From CAYUYV01 sp964561475 (GTDB taxonomy: Bacteria > Pseudomonadota > Alphaproteobacteria > JAJFIK01), in assembly GCA_964561475.1 (NCBI GenBank), contig CAZLPU010000018.1, positions 5,929 to 69,928 on the forward strand: 64,000 nt of DNA. Direction: 5' to 3'. The notes below the pieces were generated by a model. That model was not told the DNA's origin, did not search any database, and saw only the letters and a program-made list of their open reading frames with translations. Of this stretch, positions 17,176-26,744 are shown one piece after another (the stretch's first letter is position 1; each line of letters begins with the position of its first letter). Both the position numbers and the translations under genes were made by a program.

Positions 17176-19941
17176 CTATCCCTGGTCGTTCGCCGCCTCC
17201 CGAATGGCCCGCACAGCGGCTTCCCGCCGTCCGCCCTGCCCGGACCGGTCACCGCCAAGAGTGGAACGGCGGACAGGGAAACTCAACTTGATTTCCGCCC
17301 CGGAAGACCGGGCGCCGCCGGGCTCGCCATGCCCCGCATCGTTCAGGCGCAGGCTGCCGTCGTGGTCCTCCATGACCTTTTTGACGATGGCCAACCCAAG
17401 GCCCGTGCCCTTCTCCCGGGTGGTCATATAAGGCTCGGTCAGGCGGTGGCGATCATTGTGGGGCAGACCGCAGCCATTGTCCGTGATGATGATTTCCACC
17501 CGGCCCTCTTCGATCCCCGCCTGGACGACCACCCGGCCCGGTGTCTTCACCTCGCCATTGTTCATCCGTGTGCTAATGGCCTCGACCGCATTCTTGAGGA
17601 TGTTGATCAGGGCCTGGGACATCTGCCGGCCGTCGCAGTCGGCAATCATCGGGTCCTCGGGCAGGTCCAGCAGGAAGTCGATATCCGGATTGCCCACCCG
17701 CTGAAGGAAGGTGGCCTGGCGCACCAGTTCGCTCACATCCTCCTTGCGCATGACCGCCTCGGGCATCCGCGCAAAGGCCGAGAATTCATCGACCATGCGC
17801 CCGATATCGCCCACCTGGCGGATGATCGTCTGGGTGCATTGCTCGAAGATCTCCGGCTGGGAGGTGATCTCCTTGAAGTATTTCCGGCGCAGACGTTCCG
17901 CGGACAGCTGAATCGGTGTGAGCGGGTTCTTGATCTCATGGGCGATGCGCCGGGCCACGTCGGCCCAGGCAGACATGCGCTGGGCGGCGACCAGATCGGT
18001 AATATCGTCGATGGTGACCACATATCCCTTGGCCTCGTCCACGCTCGGCTCGGAGGTCACCCGGACCAGAAGGTTGCGGACCGCCCCATCCACCTCGAGG
18101 TCGACATCCCCCTGGATCAGGGGTTCATCCGCGTTCATGGCCGCCAGCACCAGGGAATCGAATTCCGGAATGGCCGTGCGGATGTTCCGGCCGATCAGCC
18201 CTGACTGATCCGTTCCCAGAAGGGTTCCCGCCGACTTGTTCATCAGGGTGACCGTGCCCCTGCCGTCCAGTCCGACGACCCCGGCCGTGACCCCGGACAT
18301 TACCGCTTCCATGAACCGGCGGCGCTGTTCGGACTGGCGCCCGGCATTGCGCAACTGGTCCTGCTGATACTCCATGTCAGCGGTCATCTGATTGAAGGTG
18401 TGGCCCAAGGTGGCGATCTCGTCGTCGCCAGGACGCACATTCACCCGGGCGGTAAGGTCCCCGTTTGAAATGACATTGGCCGCATCCACAAGATCCGCCA
18501 GCGGTTCGGCAATGCGCCGCGCCGCCATGGCACCCCAGCTCGTGGCGACAAATAAAACCACGAGGGCGGACGAACAGAAGGTGATGACATAGAGGAGGGA
18601 CAGGGCCTCGCGGCTTTCCTCCGCCTGGAAATATTCCTCATAAGTCTGTTGGGTCTCGCTCTTCAATTCCACCAGGTTGGGGTCCACCCGTCTCGCAATG
18701 ACCAGAAACGCGTCTTCGAATTGCGCAAGGCGGATCATCGCAACGGTCTGGTTTCCCGGGCGCGCGTCATAGATAACGACCTGCTCGCTGGCCTGGATGA
18801 AGCGGACGGTCGGCAACTCGATATTGTAATCCCCGCCATAGTTTAAGGCGTTGGCGAGGACCTGGTTTTCCGAAGTGATCACAACCGCTCCGACAAGCTG
18901 CTGAAGCTCCACCTGATCCCGGAGAAACTGCTCAAATAGGGCCGGATTGGAATCGTAGAGTGGCTTGGCCTCGTTCAGGTTGCTGGTCAGGGTCCGCAGG
19001 AAGCCCCGGATCAGCCTCTCTTGGTCGAAGGAATAGGTGTCGGCGACGGTCTTAGAGGTCTCCAGGGCGCGACTGGTCCGCTCGCTCAACCAATTGTCGA
19101 CGCTCATGAACAGGCTGAAGGCCAGGATCGCGCTCATGCCGATGGGCATTAACGCAATGATGATGAACTGGAACATCAACTGGCCGGACATGCGCGATCC
19201 GGGCCGGTCCTTGCGCCCGAGGTAAAACCGTGCCACGACCCAGCCCATGACACCGACCATCACCAACAATGAGACGGCGCCTAACACAATCATCAGATTG
19301 AGTTGCCGTTGAGGATTGTCTCCAACCTGAACCGTACTGATGACGAGAAAGCCGACGAAGTAAACCGTGCAGAAAAAGGCGGTGAGCAGAAAAAACAGCA
19401 ACAAAGAAAGGGCCTTGCGCCGGTTCATGCGCTCCCGCCATTCCGTGAACATTTCACCGCCGAACAGGCCTACACCGAACAACCCCTTGCGCCTGCGCGG
19501 TTCCGGACGCGGCTCACGAATGCGGGGGCGGGCCGCGTCCATGGCCGCCCGCAAGCGGTCCATGTGTTCGGCTGGTATGCGCCCGTCATTATCCTGATCA
19601 GTGGATGTCACCGGGTCTCTGGGACGCCCCGATGGCCCATCGGCCAGAACGTTTGGCAGCCGCCGGGGCAGACCCTCGGGCATGCCCCGGGCCATGATCG
19701 CCGGGCTCACACTGTCCGGTCGCCGGCCGTGCTCACCCTGTCCATGATTGTCCGCATCCCGTTGGCGTGACGGCCCTGCGCCCGGTTCGGAGGATCGGGC
19801 GGCTGGCGGCACGGCTGAGCGGGGACGATCGCCCGGGAAAATGCCGGGGCCTCGTCTGCGGTCTGTGTCTTTTTCGTTGAATGCCACGATCTGGCGTCCC
19901 GGCGGATTGCGCCCTCCGGCTCCCTTCCCCTCAGGCTGCAC
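17176..19941 (-). CDS. ntrY: Nitrogen regulation sensor histidine kinase NtrY
   Basis: NtrY is the membrane sensor kinase for NtrX. Visible in order are a long hydrophilic N-terminus, membrane segments (ALSLLLFFLLTAFFCTVYF; LMIVLGAVSLLVMVGVMGWV; LMFQFIIIALMPIGMSAILA; a further one at LYVITFCSSALVVLFVATS), a HAMP domain, a PAS domain, then the H-box RRIAHEIKNPLTPIQLSAER, the N-box NILKNAVEAI and G-boxes DNGCGLP and GTGLGLAIV. The start is uncertain. GTG at 19941 gives 921 residues with a Pro/Arg-rich leader of about 150 residues; ATGs at 19695 or 19563 give lengths closer to the usual 750-800. None has a clear ribosome site. Confidence 0.93.
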   Translation of the reverse strand: MQPEGKGAGGRNPPGRQIVAFNEKDTDRRRGPGIFPGDRPRSAVPPAARSSEPGAGPSRQRDADNHGQGEHGRRPDSVSPAIMARGMPEGLPRRLPNVLADGPSGRPRDPVTSTDQDNDGRIPAEHMDRLRAAMDAARPRIREPRPEPRRRKGLFGVGLFGGEMFTEWRERMNRRKALSLLLFFLLTAFFCTVYFVGFLVISTVQVGDNPQRQLNLMIVLGAVSLLVMVGVMGWVVARFYLGRKDRPGSRMSGQLMFQFIIIALMPIGMSAILAFSLFMSVDNWLSERTSRALETSKTVADTYSFDQERLIRGFLRTLTSNLNEAKPLYDSNPALFEQFLRDQVELQQLVGAVVITSENQVLANALNYGGDYNIELPTVRFIQASEQVVIYDARPGNQTVAMIRLAQFEDAFLVIARRVDPNLVELKSETQQTYEEYFQAEESREALSLLYVITFCSSALVVLFVATSWGAMAARRIAEPLADLVDAANVISNGDLTARVNVRPGDDEIATLGHTFNQMTADMEYQQDQLRNAGRQSEQRRRFMEAVMSGVTAGVVGLDGRGTVTLMNKSAGTLLGTDQSGLIGRNIRTAIPEFDSLVLAAMNADEPLIQGDVDLEVDGAVRNLLVRVTSEPSVDEAKGYVVTIDDITDLVAAQRMSAWADVARRIAHEIKNPLTPIQLSAERLRRKYFKEITSQPEIFEQCTQTIIRQVGDIGRMVDEFSAFARMPEAVMRKEDVSELVRQATFLQRVGNPDIDFLLDLPEDPMIADCDGRQMSQALINILKNAVEAISTRMNNGEVKTPGRVVVQAGIEEGRVEIIITDNGCGLPHNDRHRLTEPYMTTREKGTGLGLAIVKKVMEDHDGSLRLNDAGHGEPGGARSSGAEIKLSFPVRRSTLGGDRSGQGGRREAAVRAIREAANDQG

Positions 19942-20253
19942 GGTCTGCGACGCAGGTCCAACGGAGCAAGATCTGCACCGTCGCCGGCATCGCGCCTGCT
20001 TTCCCGAGCCAGAACCCTCCGGCTTGATCAGGTGAGCGCGAGACCTTGCTTCCCCATTAGGGAAATCTGCGAACGGTGCCGGTTCCTATTGGCAACGGCC
20101 AGCCCATGCTGAAGTCATGATTGGAGTTAAGGCAGCCTTGGCCTCAAGCCGCAGCAGCCCCCTGCCCATTCCGAACACTGACTGGAAAGTGCGATATATG
20201 CAACACACATGTTGCCCAAATGCGACACAATCGAGTGTGAATGTTGCAAAAAA
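19942..20253. promoter_or_regulatory. ntrC-ntrY intergenic region with TGTTGC inverted repeat
   Basis: This 312-bp gap separates ntrC from ntrY on the minus strand and probably holds the ntrYX promoter. At 20200-20215 there is a perfect GCAACA-CACA-TGTTGC inverted repeat, and the half-site TGTTGC recurs at 20242-20247, just beyond the ntrC stop. AT content is higher than in the flanks. Which regulator binds is unknown. Confidence 0.45.
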
Positions 20254-21993
20254 TCAACCAACGCCCTTGGAGACCGCAATACCCAGATCCTTGATCTTTT
20301 TGCGCAGGGTGTTTCGGTTCAGTCCGAGAACGAAAGATGCCTTGAGCTGATTGCCCTTGGTCGCGGCCAGACACAGCTCGATCAATGGCCGCTCAACTTC
20401 CTGGATGATCCGGTTGTAAAGCCCGGGATCCGGCAGATCCGCGCCGTGGCGGTCAAAATAGCGTTTCAGATGGGCCTCCACCGCCGCTGCGAGACCGCCT
20501 TCGCCACTCAGGGCACCACTGCTTGGCGAACCGGCACCCGCATGGGGCCCGGCCAGACTGCCCTGGTTCCCTGACCCTTGGTGTCCCAGGGCGTCCCCGC
20601 TTGGACCGGAGGGATGGTCGCCACGATTGCCGGAATGGATATCTCCCGCGCCGGCACTTCGTGAAGCGCCCGCACCCTCAGTGCCGCCCTTGTTCTGCAT
20701 GGAAACATCGGCAAGGGACGCGTGAAGCTCCATTTCGACGATCAGGGAGGTGATGGTCTCATCGGGATACAGAACGCAAACCCGGCGCAGGAAGGTCGCC
20801 AGCTCCCGGGTGTTGCCGGGCCAGGAATAGGCCGCAAGGGCGGCCAGAGCGGAGGCGTCCACCCGCTTGGCGGGCAGACCGTCCCGTTGCCCCTCCTTGA
20901 GCACTTGGCGCACCAGTTCCGGCAGATCACCGATCCGGTCCCGCAGGGGCGGCAGGCGCACCAGGGTACCGTTGAGCCGATAATAGAGATCCTCCCGCAG
21001 ACGCCCGGCCCGGATCAAGGCCACCGGATCATGCTCACTGGCCACCATGACCCGCGTGCCCCGGCCCGTTCGGGTGCCCGCCTGGGCCGGATTATGAGCA
21101 AGCGCCCCAGGGGCGGACTGAGCGTTGTCCGCCTGCGGATTGACGCCGCCCGCCCCGTACTCGTCATTGACCATGGCTTCCAGAAGGCGGTTCTGGGCCT
21201 CCTGGGAAAGGCTCGCGATCTCCGTGATGAAGATCGTGCCCGCACGGGCGGCGGCAAACCGGCCCCCGGCCGCGCCGCTGCCGAACAGGGTCAGTGCAGG
21301 GTCCATCCCGGTCTGGGCACTGGTGTCCACGGTGATGAACGGGCCGTCCCGGTCCGGACCATGGTCGTGGATGGCCCGGGCGACAATGACCTTGCCGGTG
21401 CCCTTCTCGCCGGTGACGATGACCGGCAGGCGCGCTGGGGCGGCACGGGCCAGGGTCCGGAAGATTTCCTGCATGGCCGGGGAACGACCCGCCAGGACCC
21501 AGGCGCCGTCATGGACATCCCCTTCGGGCTCATGGCCGTCCTGATGGCCGCCGGAGGTCCCGGGGACACCGGCCCCACCGACAGGGGTGTCATGATGCCC
21601 CGCGAACGCACCGGCCACGGCTTTCAGCAGCCGGTCGAGATCAAAGGGTTTGGAGAGATAATCCGCGACCCCCAATTCACCGGCCCTGACCGCCGTGTTG
21701 AAGGTACTTTGGGCACTGATCACCAGGACCGGCAGGTCTGGCCGTGCCTTGCGCAACGCTGGCAGAAGATCCAGCATATTGTGGTCGGGCATGACGATGT
21801 CACAGATCAGCAGATCGCCCTCCCCACCTTCCACCCAGCGGGCCGCCACCGCCGCCGTGCTGGCGAGCTTGACCCGGTAACCGGCATCGGTGAGAGCCTG
21901 GTGGAGCACAGTCCGGATGGACCGGTCATCATCGGCGACCAGGATCGTAGGCTGGTGCGGGGTGGCGGGCGCGGCGGCAAGATCGGGGATCAT
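20254..21993 (-). CDS. ntrC: Nitrogen regulation response regulator NtrC (divergent, GAFTGA-less)
   Basis: A receiver domain (DDD at 21-23, phosphoacceptor D65 in LLICDIVMPD, K115 in YLSKPFD) is followed by an AAA+ domain and a Fis HTH (LKASFVLGLNRNTLRKKIKD). Position directly after ntrB with an ATGA overlap identifies it as NtrC. The AAA+ domain is degenerate. Walker A is GEKGTGK, and the GAFTGA sigma-54 contact loop is missing (LFGSGAAGGRFAAARAG). Walker B reads IFITEI with Thr for Asp, and a Gly/Pro/Gln-rich insertion of about 30 residues follows. A second Gly/Ser-rich linker before the HTH explains the 579-residue length. It may regulate without sigma-54, as R. capsulatus NtrC does. Confidence 0.9.
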   Translation of the reverse strand: MIPDLAAAPATPHQPTILVADDDRSIRTVLHQALTDAGYRVKLASTAAVAARWVEGGEGDLLICDIVMPDHNMLDLLPALRKARPDLPVLVISAQSTFNTAVRAGELGVADYLSKPFDLDRLLKAVAGAFAGHHDTPVGGAGVPGTSGGHQDGHEPEGDVHDGAWVLAGRSPAMQEIFRTLARAAPARLPVIVTGEKGTGKVIVARAIHDHGPDRDGPFITVDTSAQTGMDPALTLFGSGAAGGRFAAARAGTIFITEIASLSQEAQNRLLEAMVNDEYGAGGVNPQADNAQSAPGALAHNPAQAGTRTGRGTRVMVASEHDPVALIRAGRLREDLYYRLNGTLVRLPPLRDRIGDLPELVRQVLKEGQRDGLPAKRVDASALAALAAYSWPGNTRELATFLRRVCVLYPDETITSLIVEMELHASLADVSMQNKGGTEGAGASRSAGAGDIHSGNRGDHPSGPSGDALGHQGSGNQGSLAGPHAGAGSPSSGALSGEGGLAAAVEAHLKRYFDRHGADLPDPGLYNRIIQEVERPLIELCLAATKGNQLKASFVLGLNRNTLRKKIKDLGIAVSKGVG

Positions 21994-23216
21994 CGCGACA
22001 CTCCCTGACCTGAGGTTCTGGTTTCATCGGAAGATCGCGACGGGGCGACCATGGGCCAGCGGGTGGAGAACACCGTTTGTCCCGACTCGGATCGATAATC
22101 GATGGTGCCGCCGTGGTCCGCGACGATCTTGGCGGTGATGGCAAGCCCCAGACCGCTCCCCTCGGGACGGGCACTGACGAAAGGCTCGAACAGGGTCTCG
22201 CGCAGATGGGCGGGCACACCGGGGCCGCTGTCGATAACGCAGACTTCCAAGGGCAGATGGGGCCGGGGCTGACCGCTGGCACCGATCACCCGCAAGTCAT
22301 TGCGAAAGCCCGTGGTCAGGGTCACCGTGCCACCGGGGCCGGCAGCCTCGCAGGCATTCTTCACCAGATTGAGAAAGACCTGCACCAGCCGGTCCCGTTC
22401 TCCCGACAGGGGCGGCAGGGAGGGATCGAACCGCGTCTTGATGGTCAGGCCCGAACCGAAGCCCGCCTCCGCGATCCGGCAGACATGGTAGAGCACCTCA
22501 TGGACATTGACCGGCTGGGGGGTATGCAGACCATCACCACGGAAAATATCGATCCGGTCGATCAGGGCACAGATGCGGTCCACCTCGTCCCGGATCAGAC
22601 CGGTCAGGCCCTTTTCCCCCTCGCCGACTTTGGGATGGAGAAGCTGGGCCGCACCCTTGATGCCGGACAGGGGGTTCTTGATTTCATGGGCAAGCATGGC
22701 CGCCAGCCCGCTCACCGGGCGCAGAATGGTGCGCACCTGGTCCGGCTGGTCGATCTTGGGACCGATACTGTGTTCCTGGATGGCGACGATGACGCCATTC
22801 TTGATGTCGTCGAAGGGAGCGAAATAGGCATCGATGGTATGGGGGGGCAATTCCGGGCCTTCCACGGTAATGCCGCTGGCCCGGAAGGACTGCCCCGCCG
22901 ACCGGGTCCGGGCCACGAAATCCAGAAAGACACTGTCCTGGGCCAGAACCGTGCGCAGGGGGCGGGTAGCCAGGGCCGCGGCACTCAAACCAAGGATCAT
23001 TTCCGCGGGCGGGTTCGCGCCGATGACCCGATCCTGCCCGTCGAGCACACAGACGGGATGGGGCAGAACCATCAGCATACGCTGGGCACCTGCACCCAGA
23101 ACCGACTCCAGATCCTGGTCTTGATCACTCACGGGCGCTTCATTGTTCATCGATGCTGGGTCACTCATGGATGAAAGCGACCAGAGGGACGTATCCTGGC
23201 CAGGGCGCACTGACAT
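21990..23216 (-). CDS. ntrB: Nitrogen regulation sensor histidine kinase NtrB
   Basis: NtrB is the soluble PAS-histidine kinase/phosphatase that reads PII status and phosphorylates NtrC. The 408-residue protein has a PAS domain (LPHPVCVLDGQDRVIGANPP), the H-box AMLAHEIKNPLSGIKGAAQL, the N-box FLNLVKNACEA and G-boxes IDSGPGVP and GSGLGLAITAKI. ATG at 23216 has GAGGTGG upstream and lies seven bases after the dusB stop; an ATG at 23168 is a possible later start. The stop overlaps the ntrC start as ATGA. The dusB-ntrB-ntrC order is conserved across alphaproteobacteria. Confidence 0.95.
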   Translation of the reverse strand: MSVRPGQDTSLWSLSSMSDPASMNNEAPVSDQDQDLESVLGAGAQRMLMVLPHPVCVLDGQDRVIGANPPAEMILGLSAAALATRPLRTVLAQDSVFLDFVARTRSAGQSFRASGITVEGPELPPHTIDAYFAPFDDIKNGVIVAIQEHSIGPKIDQPDQVRTILRPVSGLAAMLAHEIKNPLSGIKGAAQLLHPKVGEGEKGLTGLIRDEVDRICALIDRIDIFRGDGLHTPQPVNVHEVLYHVCRIAEAGFGSGLTIKTRFDPSLPPLSGERDRLVQVFLNLVKNACEAAGPGGTVTLTTGFRNDLRVIGASGQPRPHLPLEVCVIDSGPGVPAHLRETLFEPFVSARPEGSGLGLAITAKIVADHGGTIDYRSESGQTVFSTRWPMVAPSRSSDETRTSGQGVSR

Positions 23217-23223
23217 AACCACC

Positions 23224-24378
23224 TCATGCCGCCAGGTCGAGCGCCGGCCCGGCGGAGAAATACCGGTCCAGACGGTGGCGGACCTCATCGGGATCCTTGA
23301 GCCGGACCACGTGGTCGCGCACGGGCAGGCCGCCGGGCAGGCGTTCAAGAGTCCAGGCCAGATGTTTGCGCGCCGCGCGCACGCCGACCTTCGGGCCGTA
23401 GTGATCCAACATTCGGGCATAAAGGTCCATAAGGCAGGCGCCTTTTTCCTCAAATTCCGGCTCCGGTCCCATGACGCCAGTCTCTAGAAAGCCGGTCAGC
23501 TGGGACAGAAACCAGGGCCGCCCCTGGACACCCCGGCCGACCATGACCGCGTCGGCGCCGGACTGCTCAAGGCATGACAGGGCGGCCTCGGGGCTGGTGA
23601 TGTCACCATTGGCGACCACCGGGATCGACACCGCTGCTTTGACCCGGGCGATGAAGGCCCAGTCCGCCGTGCCTTCGTAGAATTGACACCGGGTGCGGCC
23701 ATGGACCGTGACCATGCGCACGCCCGCCTCTTCGGCCCTGGCCGCCAGTTCCGGCGCGTTGAGGGAGGTTTCATCCCAGCCCATGCGCATTTTCAGGGTC
23801 ACGGGCACGCTCACCGCATCGACGGTCGCCTTGATCAGATCGAGGGCGTGATCCAGGTCCCGCATGAGCGCCGAGCCGGACTGGCCGCCGGTCACCTTGC
23901 GCGCGGGGCACCCCATATTGATGTCGATGATGCGGGCGCCGCCATCGGCCACCAGTTTCGCGGCCTGGCCCATCCAGCGGGCTTCCCGCCCGGCAAGCTG
24001 CACGCTCAAGGGCTCCATCGCGCCGCTGCCGGAGGCCCGGCGCAGGCTTTCACTGCCATCCCGGCACCGTTCCTCGCTTGCCACCATTTCCGTGACCACC
24101 AGTTCCGGGCCGTACCGGCGGACGGTTTCCCGGAAGGGCAGATCCGTGATCCCGGACAACGGCGCCAAGATAACCGGGCTGTCCAGGCGCACGGGCCCGA
24201 TGCGCACGGGCGCATTGCTGGTGTTCCCAGGGGCGGACGGGCCAGGCTGGATCGGTGATGGTTCGGGATCTCCGGGGTCCTGGTGGATCGGCGGCTGACC
24301 GGCGGCACGCACGGGTTTCAACTCCAAACTGAGGATAGGGTCCGGCTGGCCTGCCCTGACAGAGGGGCCATGGACCAC
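23224..24378 (-). CDS. dusB: tRNA-dihydrouridine synthase DusB
   Basis: This FMN-dependent enzyme reduces uridines in the tRNA D-loop. Recognisable are LDSPVILAPLSGITDLPFRE, the catalytic-cysteine motif DINMGCPARKVTGG, GSALMRD, LKMRMGWDE, VTVHGRTRCQFYEG and the phosphate-binding VANGDITSPEAAL / VMVGRGVQGRPW. The N-terminal 55 residues are Pro-rich and not part of the family, so the true start may be a downstream GTG. First gene of the dusB-ntrBC unit and divergent from ispDF across a gap of about 158 bp that holds both promoters. Confidence 0.95.
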   Translation of the reverse strand: MVHGPSVRAGQPDPILSLELKPVRAAGQPPIHQDPGDPEPSPIQPGPSAPGNTSNAPVRIGPVRLDSPVILAPLSGITDLPFRETVRRYGPELVVTEMVASEERCRDGSESLRRASGSGAMEPLSVQLAGREARWMGQAAKLVADGGARIIDINMGCPARKVTGGQSGSALMRDLDHALDLIKATVDAVSVPVTLKMRMGWDETSLNAPELAARAEEAGVRMVTVHGRTRCQFYEGTADWAFIARVKAAVSIPVVANGDITSPEAALSCLEQSGADAVMVGRGVQGRPWFLSQLTGFLETGVMGPEPEFEEKGACLMDLYARMLDHYGPKVGVRAARKHLAWTLERLPGGLPVRDHVVRLKDPDEVRHRLDRYFSAGPALDLAA

Positions 24379-24536
24379 TGGGATACATGGCTGCCTATTG
24401 GAGCGCGCTTGCCCACGGGATACAAGGGTGCATCCGCGAGATTAAGCGCCGGTTCTGGGCCCCGCGTGGGCTGGAATGACGGCGGGGACCGGTGGCTGAC
24501 GGCACCGGAACCGCAGATGGGGCACGCCAGAGGACC

Positions 24537-25838
24537 ATGGGCCAGAGCAACTTGGGCAAGACAGTGGCATTGATTGTGGCCGCCGGACGGGGCATGCGCG
24601 CCGGCGGCGGTATTCCCAAACAATATCGGGATGTGGCCGGGGCGCCGGTTTTGCGCCGCACCATTCAGGCCTTTCTGAACCATGACCGGATCGCCGGGGT
24701 GCGGGTGGTGATTCATCCCGACGACCGGGGCCTTTACGATGCGGCGGTGGCGGGCCTTGACCTGATGGACCCGGTGATGGGCGGGGCAACCCGGCAGGCT
24801 TCCGTGTGTAATGGTCTGGAAAGCCTGGAAGCGATGGGGCCGGATGCGGTCCTGATCCAGGACGGCGCCCGTCCCCTGACCGATGGGGCCACCATCAGCC
24901 GGGTGATCGATGCCCTCGAGACCCATGACGGCGCCATTGCCGCCCTGCCCGCCTCGGACACGATCAAGCGCGCAGCCCCTAAGCGCACGGCTCCAGATAC
25001 CGGTCCAGGCGCGGATCTGCCGGAGATCGCCGAGACCGTGCCCCGGGAGACCCTCTGGCGGGCCCAGACCCCCCAGGGCTTCCGGTTCGGCGCGATTCTG
25101 GCCGCTCACCGGGCTGCTTCGGGCCAGGGTGCTGCTTCTGGGCTGGGCGCGGCGGCGGGAAAAGAATTGACCGATGATGCCTCCGTGGCGGAAGCCGCGG
25201 GCCTGAGCGTGGCCCTGGTGCAGGGCTCTGACACCAACATCAAGATCACCAGCCCTGGTGACTTCAAGCTTGCGGAGCGCCTGATGAGCGAGACCGACCA
25301 GACCAAGACCGCCCCCTCGACTGCCTCCACAGGTCCGGTGCACGGGTGGGAGACCCGCACGGGCATCGGCTTTGACGTCCATGCCTTCGAGGCGGGCGAT
25401 GCGGTGATCCTCGGGGGCGTCACCATCCCCCACACCGCCAAGCTCAAGGGCCATTCCGATGCGGATGTGGGGCTGCATGCCCTGACCGATGCCCTGTTCG
25501 GGGCCATGTGCGACGGCGACATCGGCCAGCATTTTCCGCCCTCTGATGAAAAATGGAAAGGGGCAGCCTCGGACCAGTTCCTGATCTACGCGGTGGAGCG
25601 TCTGCGCGCCCGGGGCGGGCGGCTGGTGCATGTGGACCTGACCCTGATCTGCGAGCGCCCCAAGATCGGCCCCCATCGGGAGGCCATCACGGCCCGGGTC
25701 GCCGACATTGTCGGCCTGACCCCGGATCGGGTCAGCGTGAAAGCCACGACCACGGAACAATTGGGCTTCACCGGCCGCTCCGAGGGCATCGCCGCCCAGG
25801 CCGCCTGCACCATCGAACTGCCCCGGTCGTTCGCTTGA
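24537..25838 (+). CDS. ispDF: Bifunctional IspD/IspF of the MEP isoprenoid pathway
   Basis: The N-terminal half is 2-C-methyl-D-erythritol 4-phosphate cytidylyltransferase: VALIVAAGRGMRAGGGIPKQYR is the CTP-binding signature, with ILIQDGARPL-type sequence (VLIQDGARPLTD) further on. The C-terminal half is MECDP synthase: TGIGFDVHAFE (Asp and His zinc ligands), LKGHSDADVGLHALTDAL, FPPSD and KATTTEQLGFTGR. The fused form is typical of alphaproteobacteria. A short Ala/Gly-rich insertion lies near residue 190. ATG at 24537 gives 433 residues; an in-frame GTG at 24492 would add 15. Confidence 0.96.
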   Translation: MGQSNLGKTVALIVAAGRGMRAGGGIPKQYRDVAGAPVLRRTIQAFLNHDRIAGVRVVIHPDDRGLYDAAVAGLDLMDPVMGGATRQASVCNGLESLEAMGPDAVLIQDGARPLTDGATISRVIDALETHDGAIAALPASDTIKRAAPKRTAPDTGPGADLPEIAETVPRETLWRAQTPQGFRFGAILAAHRAASGQGAASGLGAAAGKELTDDASVAEAAGLSVALVQGSDTNIKITSPGDFKLAERLMSETDQTKTAPSTASTGPVHGWETRTGIGFDVHAFEAGDAVILGGVTIPHTAKLKGHSDADVGLHALTDALFGAMCDGDIGQHFPPSDEKWKGAASDQFLIYAVERLRARGGRLVHVDLTLICERPKIGPHREAITARVADIVGLTPDRVSVKATTTEQLGFTGRSEGIAAQAACTIELPRSFA

Positions 25839-25878
25839 GGGGCGCAGGAGGGATGCGGGGCGGCGCGGCGGCCTGCCC

Positions 25879-26664
25879 TCATTCCCAGACGGGCAGAAGG
25901 TGCTTGAAGTAGCGTCCCAGGTCTTCGTTGAACCGGTGGTCCCCGGCGAGATGGCTTATGTGTTCACCGAGCCGGTCATAGGGGGCGAGATAGGGGGCCA
26001 GGAGCGCCAGGCCCTGCGCCTCGAGGTTCTTTGCAAACCGCCTCTCGGCGGTGAGCAGGCAGAGTTCGCAGGCCACGGCGACATCCGCCAGGGTGACCTC
26101 GTCACATGCGATGTAGGCTGAGGTTCTGAGCGCCCTGTCCAGGCCTTCCGCGAAGGAAGTGAGGGACCCGGCCATTCTGCCATGGGCGTCCGCGCTCAGA
26201 TTGCCGCCGCTCAAGAGATATTGCTGACTGTCGCGGGCAAAGATCAGGGCGCGGTCGAGAAAGCTTTCCACCCGGCACTCTTCCATGACGCCATTGCCCA
26301 GAAGAATGGGAGCGTTCGGACCGCTTTTGGCCGCTGCCCGCATGATGGCGTTCGATTCGAAAATGCCCACTCTTCCGTCACCGGAAAATCCGGCGGGAAC
26401 ACTGCCGAAGGGGTGGAGCTTCAGGAACTCATCGGTCTTGTAAAGGGCGCCGGAGAAGCCGGTGGCCGCCTCGCGCCGGTAGACCGCCAGGGACTCCTTT
26501 TCCGCATCACTGAGCGGCCGGGCCTCGAAGTCCCAGAGCCAATCCCCCAGTTTCGGTGGGTCGTCGCCGATGATCTCGATCTCGGCGCCGGAAAAGCGGG
26601 CGGCAATCGTCGCCTTGGCGAGCCGGGGATTGGGCAGGTAGGAGAAAATGCGCAGATCGGCCAT
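25879..26664 (-). CDS. Glutathione S-transferase-like protein
   Basis: This 261-residue protein begins MADLRIFSYLPNPRLAKATI, a thioredoxin-like N-terminal domain of the eEF1B-gamma/GST kind. It contains FKLHPFGSVPAGF-type sequence (LKLHPFGSVPAGFSGDG) and IFESNAIMRAAA, the gamma-Glu recognition segment, followed by an all-helical C-terminal domain with EVTLADVAVACEL, the usual N-capping box. Which substrate it handles is unknown. ATG at 26664 is preferred over the further upstream in-frame start at 26691. It is convergent with ispDF (40-bp gap) and lies downstream of the crotonase gene. Confidence 0.85.
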   Translation of the reverse strand: MADLRIFSYLPNPRLAKATIAARFSGAEIEIIGDDPPKLGDWLWDFEARPLSDAEKESLAVYRREAATGFSGALYKTDEFLKLHPFGSVPAGFSGDGRVGIFESNAIMRAAAKSGPNAPILLGNGVMEECRVESFLDRALIFARDSQQYLLSGGNLSADAHGRMAGSLTSFAEGLDRALRTSAYIACDEVTLADVAVACELCLLTAERRFAKNLEAQGLALLAPYLAPYDRLGEHISHLAGDHRFNEDLGRYFKHLLPVWE

Positions 26665-26744
26665 GGGGCATGCCTTGAGATATGCTGACAATCGGTATGC
26701 TTACGAATATCGGGGACGGCTCTGGACCGCAAGCGCCACGAACC

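Noticed and set aside
23224..24378. Apparent loss of the catalytic Cys in DusB
   Set aside because: The Cys of the NMGCP motif, taken as the catalytic one, is present; only a less conserved downstream stretch differs.
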